Assembly: GCF_000153925.1 (NCBI RefSeq)
Contig: NZ_DS264345.1
Span: 124,001-188,000, forward strand
Source: [Ruminococcus] torques ATCC 27756
GTDB lineage: Bacteria > Bacillota > Clostridia > Lachnospirales > Lachnospiraceae
Reading direction: 5' to 3'
Length of the DNA stretch: 64,000 nucleotides
The translations under genes were made by a program, and so were the position numbers. Below the pieces are notes generated by a model. That model made no database searches, was not told the origin of the DNA, and was given only the letters and a program-made list of their open reading frames with translations. Shown piece after piece: positions 1 to 9,051 of this stretch. Position 1 is the stretch's first letter, and the number at the start of each line of letters is the position of its first letter.

Positions 1-665
1 CCAATATTATAGCTATGCGCCACCCAAAAGAAGGTGCTCCGCTTCGCGCTTCCATGTTTTCCAAAGTTCCTGTCATAAATGCTGGTGACGGAGGCCATAA
101 TCATCCTACACAAACTTTAATTGATTTGCTGACGATTCGCCAGCGCATGGGACGGTTGGATCATCTGACCGTTGGTTTTTGCGGTGATCTGAAGTTCGGC
201 CGGACAGTGCATTCTTTGGTCAACAATCTTGTTCGTTTTTTAGGAAATCAGTTTTATTTTATCTCGCCAGAGGAACTTCGCATTCCCGAATATTTGAAGG
301 AGGATACATTGCACCCGGCAAATTCCTTATATTGGGAGGTCAGCAGTTTGGAGGACACACTCCCTAAGCTGGATGTGTTATATATGACCAGAGTGCAGAA
401 AGAACGTTTTTTTAATGAGGAAGATTACATTCGGCTAAAGAGCATCTACACGCTTGACCCTGAAAAAATGAAATTGGCTAGGCCGGATATGCCTGTGTTG
501 CATCCACTGCCTCGTGTCGATGAAATTACTCGGACGGTAGATGATGATCCCCGTGCCGCTTATTTTGATCAGGTGCAGAATGGCGTTTATGTTCGCATGG
601 CACTAATTATGGCTCTGTTGGGAATTGCCGATCCTGTGACTGGAGAGAAGGTGTTAAAATGCTGA
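1..665 (+). CDS. pyrB: Aspartate carbamoyltransferase catalytic subunit (5'-truncated by window edge)
   Basis: This is the C-terminal part of the catalytic chain that joins carbamoyl phosphate to aspartate in pyrimidine synthesis in the cytoplasm. The frame is open from base 3, so the true start lies outside the window. About 220 residues are visible, against a usual total of about 305. Visible family motifs are the RHPKEGA segment near the edge, the [10 protein letters not shown] loop that binds substrate, and HPLPRVDEI near the C terminus, all intact. The stop overlaps the start of pyrI by 7 bases, so the two chains are translationally coupled. An adjacent regulatory chain indicates the E. 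coli-like holoenzyme with allosteric control. Confidence 0.97.
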   Translation, partial: NIIAMRHPKEGAPLRASMFSKVPVINAGDGGHNHPTQTLIDLLTIRQRMGRLDHLTVGFCGDLKFGRTVHSLVNNLVRFLGNQFYFISPEELRIPEYLKEDTLHPANSLYWEVSSLEDTLPKLDVLYMTRVQKERFFNEEDYIRLKSIYTLDPEKMKLARPDMPVLHPLPRVDEITRTVDDDPRAAYFDQVQNGVYVRMALIMALLGIADPVTGEKVLKC

Positions 666-1084
666 AGGTAGAACCCATTCAAAATGGTGTGGTTATTGAC
701 CATATCCCCGCTGGGCGCGGTATGGAAATTTACCGGCTGCTCCATCTGGAGAGCAAACATCAGGCAGTTGCGCTGCTGCAATCTGTGCGCAGTGAGAAAT
801 ATGGAACAAAAGATCTGATTAAGATCGAAGGTTCAAACCTTCCGGAGCGGCTGGAGATTTTAGGCTATCTGGATCGGCGAATTACACTAATCTATATCAA
901 AGACGGAGTAGTGGAGCGAAAATGTCAGCCTGATATGCCAGAGATATTGCGAAATGTGGTTAAATGCACAAACCCACGATGTATTACCAGTATTGAGGCA
1001 GGATGCGACCATATTTTCAAACTGTCTCCTTCTGGGAAGTACCGCTGCCTTTACTGTAATCAGGAACTGCCGGTACAGAGGTGA
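659..1084 (+). CDS. pyrI: Aspartate carbamoyltransferase regulatory subunit
   Basis: The 141-residue regulatory chain binds nucleotide effectors and holds catalytic trimers together through a zinc domain. The N-terminal half starts with the [13 protein letters not shown] signature and forms the nucleotide-binding domain. The C-terminal half has the four zinc cysteines in two pairs, CTNPRC and CLYC. The length matches the 140-155 usual for the family, although E. coli PyrI is slightly longer. It overlaps the pyrB stop by 7 bases. No regulatory site is visible between the two genes, so control must lie upstream of the window. Confidence 0.97.
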   Translation: MLKVEPIQNGVVIDHIPAGRGMEIYRLLHLESKHQAVALLQSVRSEKYGTKDLIKIEGSNLPERLEILGYLDRRITLIYIKDGVVERKCQPDMPEILRNVVKCTNPRCITSIEAGCDHIFKLSPSGKYRCLYCNQELPVQR

Positions 1085-1090
1085 TACCAT

Positions 1091-1483
1091 ATGGATTTTT
1101 CTGCATACGAAAAAGGCAATCCTTTTATGTCTTATAACCATATTCAAATATGCAAAGTTGACCCGGATTGCTGTGTGGTAAAGGTAAACTTGGTTGCCGA
1201 ATCTATGAATCTTCATGGACACGTACATGGAGGATTGTTATATGCAATGGCAGATTGCGTGGCGGGAATTTTTGCCAGAATGGATGGTAGAGATTATGTA
1301 ACGCAAAGCGCACATATCAATTTCCTGCATAACGTACAGTCAGGGACAATCTTTGCAAAAGCTGAAATCATAAAGCGCGGTAAGCACATGGCTTACTTTC
1401 ATATCAGCATTACCGATCAAGATGATCATCTTCTTTGTGATGGTATGGTTGATATGTATTGTATTTCAGGATGCCAAACATAG
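1091..1483 (+). CDS. PaaI-like hotdog-fold thioesterase
   Basis: A 130-residue single-domain protein of the hotdog fold, expected to hydrolyse an acyl-CoA or other thioester in the cytoplasm. The segment HGHVHGGLLYAMAD matches the family pattern HGGxxxxxxD, in which the glycine backbone and the acidic residue activate water. It begins 6 bases after pyrI, so it is probably on the same transcript, but nothing in the sequence links it to pyrimidine synthesis. The substrate cannot be predicted. A frame-shifted reading at 954-1181 is a shadow. Confidence 0.85.
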   Translation: MDFSAYEKGNPFMSYNHIQICKVDPDCCVVKVNLVAESMNLHGHVHGGLLYAMADCVAGIFARMDGRDYVTQSAHINFLHNVQSGTIFAKAEIIKRGKHMAYFHISITDQDDHLLCDGMVDMYCISGCQT

Positions 1484-1553
1484 TCAGGCTTCTGCTATTT
1501 TGAGAATACATACATAGAGGTATCTTTAGTTATACATCAAGGAGTGAACACAT

Positions 1554-2339
1554 TTGCATGGAATTATAAAATGCCAGCATCAGGGACAAATGTCCGAATC
1601 TTTCCCAACTGCCGCATTTTTGTCAATATCAGGCGGCCTGCAAGATGCCTATACCTATGTGTTCCGGGGCAAGGTGTTCGCCAATGCTCAGACCGGGAAT
1701 ATCGTATTACTTAGTCAAAACATCTGTGAGCGTAATTGGTTGCAGAGCGCACACTACTTTGTTCCGTTGGCAGCATTTGCAATAGGCATCATTGTTGCAG
1801 AGCAGATACGGGGAAAATATCAGAATGTGCAGAATATCCACTGGAGGCAGATTGTCCTGCTACTGGAAATGATTCTGCTGTTTTTGGTAAGCTTTCTTCC
1901 GCAAAGTCTTGATATGCTGGCTAATGCACTGGTATCTTTTTCCTGCGCTATGCAGGTGCAGACATTCCGAAAGGTGAATGGTTACGCGTTTGCCAGCACC
2001 ATGTGTATCGGAAATATGCGTAGCGGCATGGAAGCACTTTCTGCATACATCAGAACACATGATAGAAATGTTTTAGGGAAAGCTTTGCGCTATTGGGAAA
2101 TCATTTTCCTATTTGCTGTTGGCGCTGGAATCGGCGGTCAATTTGTTGTTCTGTTCGGAGCGCATACGATCTGGTTTTCCTGCCTGCTTCTATTGGTCAG
2201 TTTTTGCCTGATGTTTATCAGAGAAGGGCTTGCTTTTTGTAGTTCAAAGGAGGCACATTGCAAATTGATTATAAGTTCCGAAATGTATAAAAAAGCATAT
2301 ATAATAGTAGAAAATGCACAAGATACATATATTGCCTGA
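1554..2339 (+). CDS. YoaK/DUF1275 family membrane protein
   Basis: A 261-residue polytopic inner-membrane protein of the DUF1275 family, whose function is not established. The typical opening is visible: SISGGLQDAYTYV followed by AQTGNIVLL. Several hydrophobic segments follow at about residues 60-80, 95-115, 175-195 and 200-220. The chosen start is TTG, because AAGGAG at 1539-1544 lies 9 bases before it. An in-frame ATG at 1590 is a weaker alternative without a close ribosome binding site. The last 30 residues are hydrophilic and unlike the rest of the family. The 87-base gap to the next gene separates it from the sialidase. Confidence 0.8.
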   Translation: MHGIIKCQHQGQMSESFPTAAFLSISGGLQDAYTYVFRGKVFANAQTGNIVLLSQNICERNWLQSAHYFVPLAAFAIGIIVAEQIRGKYQNVQNIHWRQIVLLLEMILLFLVSFLPQSLDMLANALVSFSCAMQVQTFRKVNGYAFASTMCIGNMRSGMEALSAYIRTHDRNVLGKALRYWEIIFLFAVGAGIGGQFVVLFGAHTIWFSCLLLLVSFCLMFIREGLAFCSSKEAHCKLIISSEMYKKAYIIVENAQDTYIA

Positions 2340-2426
2340 TGATATAATGGGTGCATAATATACCAAAATAATTCTGAAATACCGGAAAAAATATCTACAA
2401 TTCACAAAAAGAATGGAGGAAAGGAA

Positions 2427-5400
2427 ATGAGGGATTGGAAGCGGTGGACTGCTGTACTTTTGGCAGGCTCTTTAGCGTTTACAGCTGCAGATGATATGAA
2501 ATTGATTGTTCAGGCATATGAAATGCAGAATGAACAAGGACAGGAATCGTATCAGGCGGAAAGCAAAAGTAAATTGGACGATTTAAAAGAAAAAGCAGTT
2601 CTCTTTCAGGAATTTCAGGGCGAAGAACAGAGATTTGACGGAACGCGCGCCGTCGATGTCAGCGATCATGCGGAACAAATACATAAAATAGAGACGGGAA
2701 GCGTAGTGTTCAGATTTAAAGCTTCCAAAAAAGCGGACGGCGTTTTACTGGGAGCGAAAGATAAAACGATCGATCTTCCGACAGATCTTAACAGGGGAAG
2801 CGACTGTACTTCTTTCTTTATAAGGGCGAATGAAAAGTTTCGTATGGTATATAAACATACTGCGGCGGAACATGTAGGACCGGCTTCATTTTCAGATGGG
2901 AATTGGCACACTGTCGTTGTCAGCAGTCAGAATGAGAAGTCGATGCGTCTGACGATCGACGGACAGGAAATGTGGAGTAACACAGACGCAGGGAACAGAG
3001 GTCTTTTTTCAAAGCAGTCGGTTCTGGATCAGGTGACGATCGGAGCGCAGAAAACAAAAGACGGACAGGTTTACAAAGGATTTCAGGGGGAGATTTCTCA
3101 CGTTATCATTACAAGTGAAACGTTGACGGACGCGGACGCGATCGCGATATCGAAACCGGAAACTTCCGGTGAGATCGCAAGCGGTTCGGCAGTGGGCGAG
3201 ATGTTTCAAATTCAGTACGGCGATAACTCATGGGTATTTACAGGAGGAGAAGCCGTACAGGGAGGATTTGCCCAGACAAGAGGGGTAAGAAATTATGTAG
3301 GACAGTTTGAAGAGTATGTGCGGTGGACGAAAGCAGGAAATGAAAACGGGCGGCAGCGTTATACGATCAACACAGGAAAGGCCGGTCAGACTTTAAAAGA
3401 CGTCGTTGACAATTATCAGACTTTAGTGGCGGATTACAGCCCGAAAGCGGCGGCTTATCTCGTCGGGAAAGAGGATTATCAGGCAGGAGAAGCAGGAATT
3501 GCTTCGTTTCAAGATTCATTGCGTCAATTTATCAACCTGTCATTAGGATTAAAAGAAAACGGAAAAGGATTTGCTGTGATCCAAAAGCCATTTGCAGTTA
3601 AAGATGATGCGGTAAATGCAACAATCATGCTGTACTGTAAAGCGGTAGACGAAGTTGTAAAAGAATACGAAGACGAGTCGGAGAAGCTCGATCGGATCGT
3701 TGTAGTCGATCATTTTGCACAGACAAATCAGGATGATTTTAAAAATAATAAATTAAAAGACGGTCAAACGCTGAACGCAGCGGGACATTTTGAGATCGGA
3801 AAACAGTTTTCCGCAGCTACGATCAAGACGACGGACAGTTATCCGGGAAACGGAGTGACTCTGAATCTGAAAGAAGAAGAGCAGCCGGACGTATATTTGA
3901 ACGTTCTTCCGGTTGTGACGGCGGAGAATGCCGGTCTGCATGTACAGATCCCGGAAACAAATGAAACGTCGTGGAGATACGAGTTGAGTATTGGAGATAA
4001 AAAAATAACGGGAAGTGCGGATGGGAATACATTTACGATTACAGGAGCAGAATCGGGAAAAGAGTACCTTTTCAAATGTATTTCATCAGACGGAACGACA
4101 CAGCTTCAAACTGTGACAGGAAAAACGGAAGCAGGCAATGTCGGAATCGCGTATGGGCAGACGCTGGATGAAAAGCAAAAAGCGCTTTCGGAAAAGCTGA
4201 AAGAAAAAGATAAGATGACATGGCTGTTCATGGGAGATTCTATTACACATGCGGCTTTGTGGACAAAAGGTTATGACGGGATCGCTCAGACTTTTGAAAA
4301 ATATTTGAAAGATGAGATGGGAAGAGCTTCAGATACTGTGATCAATACGGCTGTTTCAGGAGCGACGACAACAAGTACGCTGAATAATATTGAACAGAGA
4401 TTGGAAAAATATACTCCTGACGTAGTCTCGATCATGCTTGGAACGAATGATGCGGCAACAGGAGGACTTACGGCGGATATATACAAAAAGAATCTTGAGA
4501 CGATCATAGAGAAGATCAGAAATAAAAATAAAGACGCGGTGATCATTTTAAGAACGCCAACGCCAATGTGGAATACCGGTTCAAGAGAAGCGAATATACC
4601 GCAGTATATTGCAAAAATGAAGCAGGTCGCAGACGAGCAGAACCTGATCTATATCGATCAGTATACGGAACTTCAAAAAGCGTTTAATGATTACGGCTGG
4701 CTGAAAAAAGATACTGTTTTATTCGGAAATAATCTGCATCCGGGCGCAAACGGACACCTTCTTATGACCAGACACTTTTTAAAAGGATGCGGATTGTGGA
4801 AAGAGGACAGCGCGATTGCCAATTTGTTTTATGAGATGCCGATCAATGAGAAAACATCTGAAATCACTCCGGAAGTTATAAAAACGCCGAACCGCATCGG
4901 CGTGTCTTTGGAAAAGCTGAAAGAAGACAGCAAGTCTCAGATAGGGGCGGTGCATCTGAAAGCGGTTTCCAAAGCATCAGGGCAGACATATGAGACAGAT
5001 GCAGAAGCAGGAGAGAAGTTGATTGTTTTAAAAAACCTTCCCGAGAATCAGAAATACGAGGTAGAAGTGTCTGCATGGCTGAAAGACCGGGCGGAAAAAA
5101 CAGTATTTCAAAAACAGGAGATTGAATTAAATAATACGCTTGAGGAAGCATTTGATATTTGTTTGAGTGATGAAAAAGTAGAAAACTTGAATGAAGGAAC
5201 AACGGTGGGAACATTCACAGTTAATGAGATGGCTCCTGAAGGAAACTATGTTTTCTCTCTTTGCACAGGAGAAGGCGACACTCATAATCCATATTTTGCG
5301 ATAGAAAACGGAGTGTTGAAAACAGCAAAGAAACTGGAGGAAGGAAAGACATATACGATCCGGCTGAAAGCAAAAAATGCAGAGGCTGAAAAAGAAAAAA

Positions 5401-8354
5401 TATTTAAAATATACGCGGTAGGCAGAGGATTGGTTTTCAGAAAAGAGGATCAGAAGATCGCAGTAGGATCACCGGTAGAATTAAGTACAAAAGATTACGC
5501 AGAAAAATTGATGAAGCTGGAAGAAGGTACGATTTTAGTACACTATACATCGACAAGCGATCAGGCAATTCAGTCTTTGTTTAGTGTTTCCAATGCAAAA
5601 GCAGGACATGAAAACAGACATTTTCATGTTTATATCAGACCTGAAGGAGTACTTGGCTGCGAAATCAGAAATGAGAGCGCGATGAATTATGGATTTAAAG
5701 CGGCAAATGCAGTGAAGGCAGATTATAAAGGAAAACCTGCAGAAAATATAATTGCGCTTCAGGCAGATAAAGAAAAAGGAACGTATCAGTTGTTTGCAAA
5801 CGGAGAGAAAGTGCTGACGGTAGACGCCGCTGCATTGGGAGGATACCGCTTTATTTCTGAAATTACGGGATTAGATACTGTTTCTCTGGGGGCAACAAAA
5901 AGGGGAGGAATTAATAAATATACTTTCGGAGGAAATATCCATAAGATCGAAGTGTATGAGACTCCTTTAACAGATGAAGAACTGATCGAGGAAACGAAGA
6001 AGACCGCATATCCTGAATTACAGCAGATTTTCCATAAAAATGACGGAACAGGCGCGAACTATTACCGGATTCCGGCGCTTTTGACACTGAAAAGCGGTAC
6101 AGTGATCAGCGCGGCAGACGCAAGGTTTGGCGGTACGCACGATTCACCGAATAATATTGATATTGCAGTGGCAAGAAGCGAAGATGGAGGAAAGAACTGG
6201 AGCAAGCCGGAGCTTCCATTCCACTATGAGGATTATGAAGATAATACATTAGAAATTCCGGTAGGAACGCAGACGAGAGTAAATCAAAGTGCATCATTTA
6301 TCGATCCGGTTCTTTTGCAGGACGAAGAGACAGAACGTGTATTTTTGATATCGGACGCTATGGCGGCTGGATATGGTTCTCCGCAGGCAGTTACAGGAAG
6401 CGGATATAAAGAAATTCAAGGGAAAAAATACTTGAAACTGCAAAAGGCAGGAGAAACAGATTATAATTATACAGTGAGGGAGAATGGTGTTATCTATAAT
6501 GATACAACGAATCAGCCGACAGAGTATTCTCTGAACAGTAATTTTGAAATTTTGAAGGATAATGTATTGCAGACAGTCAAACAAAAATCGTCAAGATTCG
6601 ATCCTACGAACGGTTCGGGACAGCTTGTAACAGATGAGACAGACAAAGACGTTCCGATGAACATTATGTATGCAGATGCAGTATTCAAAGCATTGCCTAC
6701 GACATGGCTGTATATGAAGTACAGTGATGATGACGGAAAAACATGGTCTGATCCGATACTTTTAAACGGAATGGTCAAAGCAGAAGATTCAAGAGTGCTT
6801 GTCACAGGTCCGGGAAGAGGCATGCAGATTAAAAACGGAGAATATAAGGGGCGGTTGATCGTACCGGTTTATGATACGGCACAGTCGGGAATTATTTACA
6901 GCGACGATCATGGAGCAACATGGAATTATGCAAAAGGACCGTCTACGAAGAAAGCGGCGATGTCAGAATCACAGATCGTAGAAATGCCGGATGGAACGCT
7001 TCGTGTTTATGCGAGATCAACAGGTTCTAAGATAGCGGAAGCAGTGAGCCTGGACGGAGGAAAAACATGGACAGAAGCGGCGTATGTACCGGGAATGACC
7101 CAGCCGGGATGGGGATCGCAGTTATCCGTGATCCGCTATGGCGGTCTGATAGAAGGAAAGCCGGCGCTGATCATGTCCACTCCTGCCGGTGTGGGAAATT
7201 ATCGAAGAGACGGAAGAGTCAAGATCGGTTTGATCACAGATACCGGAAAAGAAGGAAGTGAAAAATATAAAATTGATTGGACTTACGATTATTCGGTAGA
7301 CAGTAAGAATGCAGGGTTTGCATATTCCTGCCTGAGCGAACTTCCGAATCACCAAATCGGTCTGATGTATGAAAAGTATGATTCTTACAATCCGGCAGAA
7401 TTACATTCACAGGATATTATGAAATATGAAGAACTGTCCTTATCAGAATTAATGGGAAAAGAAGTTGTGGAAATCATACCGCAGACAGAAGGAAAGGGAA
7501 CTGTTTCCCAAAGAAATACTGTGAAAAAGGGAAGCAAGATTACAATCGAAGCATATCCGGAAGAAGGATATCAATTTGTCCGTTGGGAAGATGAAAAAGG
7601 AAACCCGGTAAGCGAACAGGAAAAATATACGTTTGATGCAAAAGAAAGCGCCGCTTTTACGGCTGTATTTGAACAGGAAAAAGAAGAAGTCGATAAGTCT
7701 CATCTTAAAGAGGCAATCCGGCATGCAGAAGAACAGATGCAAGATGAAAAATATCAGGATGTAATTCCGGTTGTGCGCGAAGAGTATGAGGAAGCGTATA
7801 AAAATGCAAAAGCGATTGATGAGAAGCCGGATGCAACAAGCGAAGAAGTGGAGACAGCGTATAAGACACTGATAGAAGTCGGGAAAAGGCTGACTATGTA
7901 TAAAGGAGATCTTACAGAACTTCAGGCGGCATATGACTTATATGCAGGCAAAGATTTGAGTATTTATACACAAGACAGTAAAACGGTTCTGGAAGAAGCT
8001 TTAAAAGAGGCGGAAAAAGTCTTAAAGCTTGGAGAAAATGCAGTAAAAGAAGATGTGAATGAGGCATTGGAAAAACTGCAAAAAGCGATAGAAGGTCTGG
8101 AAAAATCGGAGCCGAATCCACCGACAGATCCGGAATTCCCGACAGATCCGGATTCCGGTAATACAGATATTGTGAATCCAGATAATTCACTGTCGCCGGA
8201 CGATACACCGTCAACGAATGGAACACCATCGGCAAGCGATGAAAAGGCTGTTGCGACAGGAGATAAGGAAACGCCGGTCGGATGGACGACCTTAGGATTT
8301 GCGGCAATGCTTGCGGCGGCAGGCAGATTCTTAGGCAGAAAGAAAAGGCGGTAA
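2427..8354 (+). CDS. Secreted multidomain sialidase: LamG-like, SGNH esterase, CBM40, GH33, FIVAR, cell-wall sorting signal
   Basis: A 1975-residue surface enzyme that should release sialic acid from host glycans. In order it has a signal peptide (1 to about 31), a LamG-like lectin fold (about 72-238), an SGNH hydrolase (about 590-790; GDSI near 603, GTND near 671, HPGANGH near 770), a small beta domain, CBM40 (about 1000-1190) and GH33 (about 1195-1675). GH33 shows YRIP at about 1212 and Asp-boxes such as SEDGGKNWS, SDDDGKTWS and SLDGGKTWT. An InlB-like repeat, two FIVAR-like helical repeats, a Pro/Asp-rich linker and AVATGD plus a hydrophobic segment and RKKRR follow. The SGNH and GH33 pairing suggests de-O-acetylation followed by sialidase action, which is inference. 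The Asp expected three residues before the SGNH His is Asn. AATGGAGGAAAGG precedes the ATG. Hydrolytic or IT-sialidase mode cannot be decided. Confidence 0.95.
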   Translation: MRDWKRWTAVLLAGSLAFTAADDMKLIVQAYEMQNEQGQESYQAESKSKLDDLKEKAVLFQEFQGEEQRFDGTRAVDVSDHAEQIHKIETGSVVFRFKASKKADGVLLGAKDKTIDLPTDLNRGSDCTSFFIRANEKFRMVYKHTAAEHVGPASFSDGNWHTVVVSSQNEKSMRLTIDGQEMWSNTDAGNRGLFSKQSVLDQVTIGAQKTKDGQVYKGFQGEISHVIITSETLTDADAIAISKPETSGEIASGSAVGEMFQIQYGDNSWVFTGGEAVQGGFAQTRGVRNYVGQFEEYVRWTKAGNENGRQRYTINTGKAGQTLKDVVDNYQTLVADYSPKAAAYLVGKEDYQAGEAGIASFQDSLRQFINLSLGLKENGKGFAVIQKPFAVKDDAVNATIMLYCKAVDEVVKEYEDESEKLDRIVVVDHFAQTNQDDFKNNKLKDGQTLNAAGHFEIGKQFSAATIKTTDSYPGNGVTLNLKEEEQPDVYLNVLPVVTAENAGLHVQIPETNETSWRYELSIGDKKITGSADGNTFTITGAESGKEYLFKCISSDGTTQLQTVTGKTEAGNVGIAYGQTLDEKQKALSEKLKEKDKMTWLFMGDSITHAALWTKGYDGIAQTFEKYLKDEMGRASDTVINTAVSGATTTSTLNNIEQRLEKYTPDVVSIMLGTNDAATGGLTADIYKKNLETIIEKIRNKNKDAVIILRTPTPMWNTGSREANIPQYIAKMKQVADEQNLIYIDQYTELQKAFNDYGWLKKDTVLFGNNLHPGANGHLLMTRHFLKGCGLWKEDSAIANLFYEMPINEKTSEITPEVIKTPNRIGVSLEKLKEDSKSQIGAVHLKAVSKASGQTYETDAEAGEKLIVLKNLPENQKYEVEVSAWLKDRAEKTVFQKQEIELNNTLEEAFDICLSDEKVENLNEGTTVGTFTVNEMAPEGNYVFSLCTGEGDTHNPYFAIENGVLKTAKKLEEGKTYTIRLKAKNAEAEKEKIFKIYAVGRGLVFRKEDQKIAVGSPVELSTKDYAEKLMKLEEGTILVHYTSTSDQAIQSLFSVSNAKAGHENRHFHVYIRPEGVLGCEIRNESAMNYGFKAANAVKADYKGKPAENIIALQADKEKGTYQLFANGEKVLTVDAAALGGYRFISEITGLDTVSLGATKRGGINKYTFGGNIHKIEVYETPLTDEELIEETKKTAYPELQQIFHKNDGTGANYYRIPALLTLKSGTVISAADARFGGTHDSPNNIDIAVARSEDGGKNWSKPELPFHYEDYEDNTLEIPVGTQTRVNQSASFIDPVLLQDEETERVFLISDAMAAGYGSPQAVTGSGYKEIQGKKYLKLQKAGETDYNYTVRENGVIYNDTTNQPTEYSLNSNFEILKDNVLQTVKQKSSRFDPTNGSGQLVTDETDKDVPMNIMYADAVFKALPTTWLYMKYSDDDGKTWSDPILLNGMVKAEDSRVLVTGPGRGMQIKNGEYKGRLIVPVYDTAQSGIIYSDDHGATWNYAKGPSTKKAAMSESQIVEMPDGTLRVYARSTGSKIAEAVSLDGGKTWTEAAYVPGMTQPGWGSQLSVIRYGGLIEGKPALIMSTPAGVGNYRRDGRVKIGLITDTGKEGSEKYKIDWTYDYSVDSKNAGFAYSCLSELPNHQIGLMYEKYDSYNPAELHSQDIMKYEELSLSELMGKEVVEIIPQTEGKGTVSQRNTVKKGSKITIEAYPEEGYQFVRWEDEKGNPVSEQEKYTFDAKESAAFTAVFEQEKEEVDKSHLKEAIRHAEEQMQDEKYQDVIPVVREEYEEAYKNAKAIDEKPDATSEEVETAYKTLIEVGKRLTMYKGDLTELQAAYDLYAGKDLSIYTQDSKTVLEEALKEAEKVLKLGENAVKEDVNEALEKLQKAIEGLEKSEPNPPTDPEFPTDPDSGNTDIVNPDNSLSPDDTPSTNGTPSASDEKAVATGDKETPVGWTTLGFAAMLAAAGRFLGRKKRR

Positions 8355-8379
8355 GCCTGACTGACAGAATAAAAACATA

Positions 8380-8428
8380 ATTTTACCTCCCTGCACTTCT
8401 GATAATAAAGTCGGAAGTGGAAGGAGGA
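8380..8428. repeat. Inverted repeat between convergent genes
   Basis: CCTCC and CACTTC are followed after a short A/T loop by GAAGTG and GGAGG, giving an interrupted hairpin in the 80-base gap between the sialidase stop and the stop of the minus-strand ANTAR gene. Neither side has a clean T tract, so I call it only a possible bidirectional terminator. Confidence 0.35.
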
Positions 8429-8433
8429 GAAGA

Positions 8434-9018
8434 TCAAGTATAAGTCTTGACAATTTCTTCGGCAATGGATCGCTTTGGAATACAGCGATCCATTGCCTGT
8501 TTTTCTATGTAGCGGTGAGCTTCCGGTTCACTCATAGAAAGTTCACTGATCAAAAACCATTTCGCTTTGTTGACCAGACGGATTTCCGCCATTTTTTCCT
8601 CGATGGATAAAGATTTCTTTTCAAGCTGCCTTAAACGCTCGCGGGAACTTTCCATCCAGCTTAACGCCTGAAGGAGGGTCGGTTTTGAAGTTGGCTTTGG
8701 AAGTGTAAACACTCCATATTCGGCAACCTTGTCATGAATATCAGAGTGAATATCCCGTTTTACTAAAAGCAGAACGGCGATCTGTCTGGAGGAACAAAGG
8801 TCGATCGCAAAACGAACGCCGATATCATCAGACAGAGGAGAATTGATAATGACAAAATCGAAAGACTTTTCTTTTAACATTCGTTTCGCTGCGCTGACAC
8901 TTGAAGCCGTAAGAACAGGATAATACCGGATTTCAGGAAGAGAGCCGATAAAGGCAGAGGCAAAACTGTCTGTCGAAGATACAACAAGAATACTGTATGT
9001 ACGCTCTTTTAGACTCAT
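8434..9018 (-). CDS. ANTAR-domain antiterminator with degenerate receiver domain
   Basis: A 194-residue regulator at the end of the glutamate synthase operon. The C-terminal 55 residues match ANTAR, the RNA-binding three-helix domain that prevents premature termination: a basic AKWFLI helix, SMSEPEAHRYIEKQAMD and a final IAEEIV helix. A coiled-coil linker (about 125-145) precedes it. The N-terminal domain has the receiver fold, but the first acidic pair is replaced by SST and the usual phospho-acceptor Asp after the third strand reads IIN, so classical phosphorylation is unlikely. AAAGGAGA lies upstream of the ATG. It follows glnA by 33 bases. By analogy with NasR/NasT/EutV it should act on leader RNA; a nitrogen-gene target is inferred from position. 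Confidence 0.85.
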   Translation of the reverse strand: MSLKERTYSILVVSSTDSFASAFIGSLPEIRYYPVLTASSVSAAKRMLKEKSFDFVIINSPLSDDIGVRFAIDLCSSRQIAVLLLVKRDIHSDIHDKVAEYGVFTLPKPTSKPTLLQALSWMESSRERLRQLEKKSLSIEEKMAEIRLVNKAKWFLISELSMSEPEAHRYIEKQAMDRCIPKRSIAEEIVKTYT

Positions 9019-9051
9019 TTTATGCTCTCCTTTCTTTGGAACTCGTATAAA

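Noticed and set aside
2340-8433. Mobile element carrying the sialidase gene
   Set aside because: No transposase, integrase, terminal repeats or target duplication are visible at either end; horizontal transfer remains possible but unsupported.
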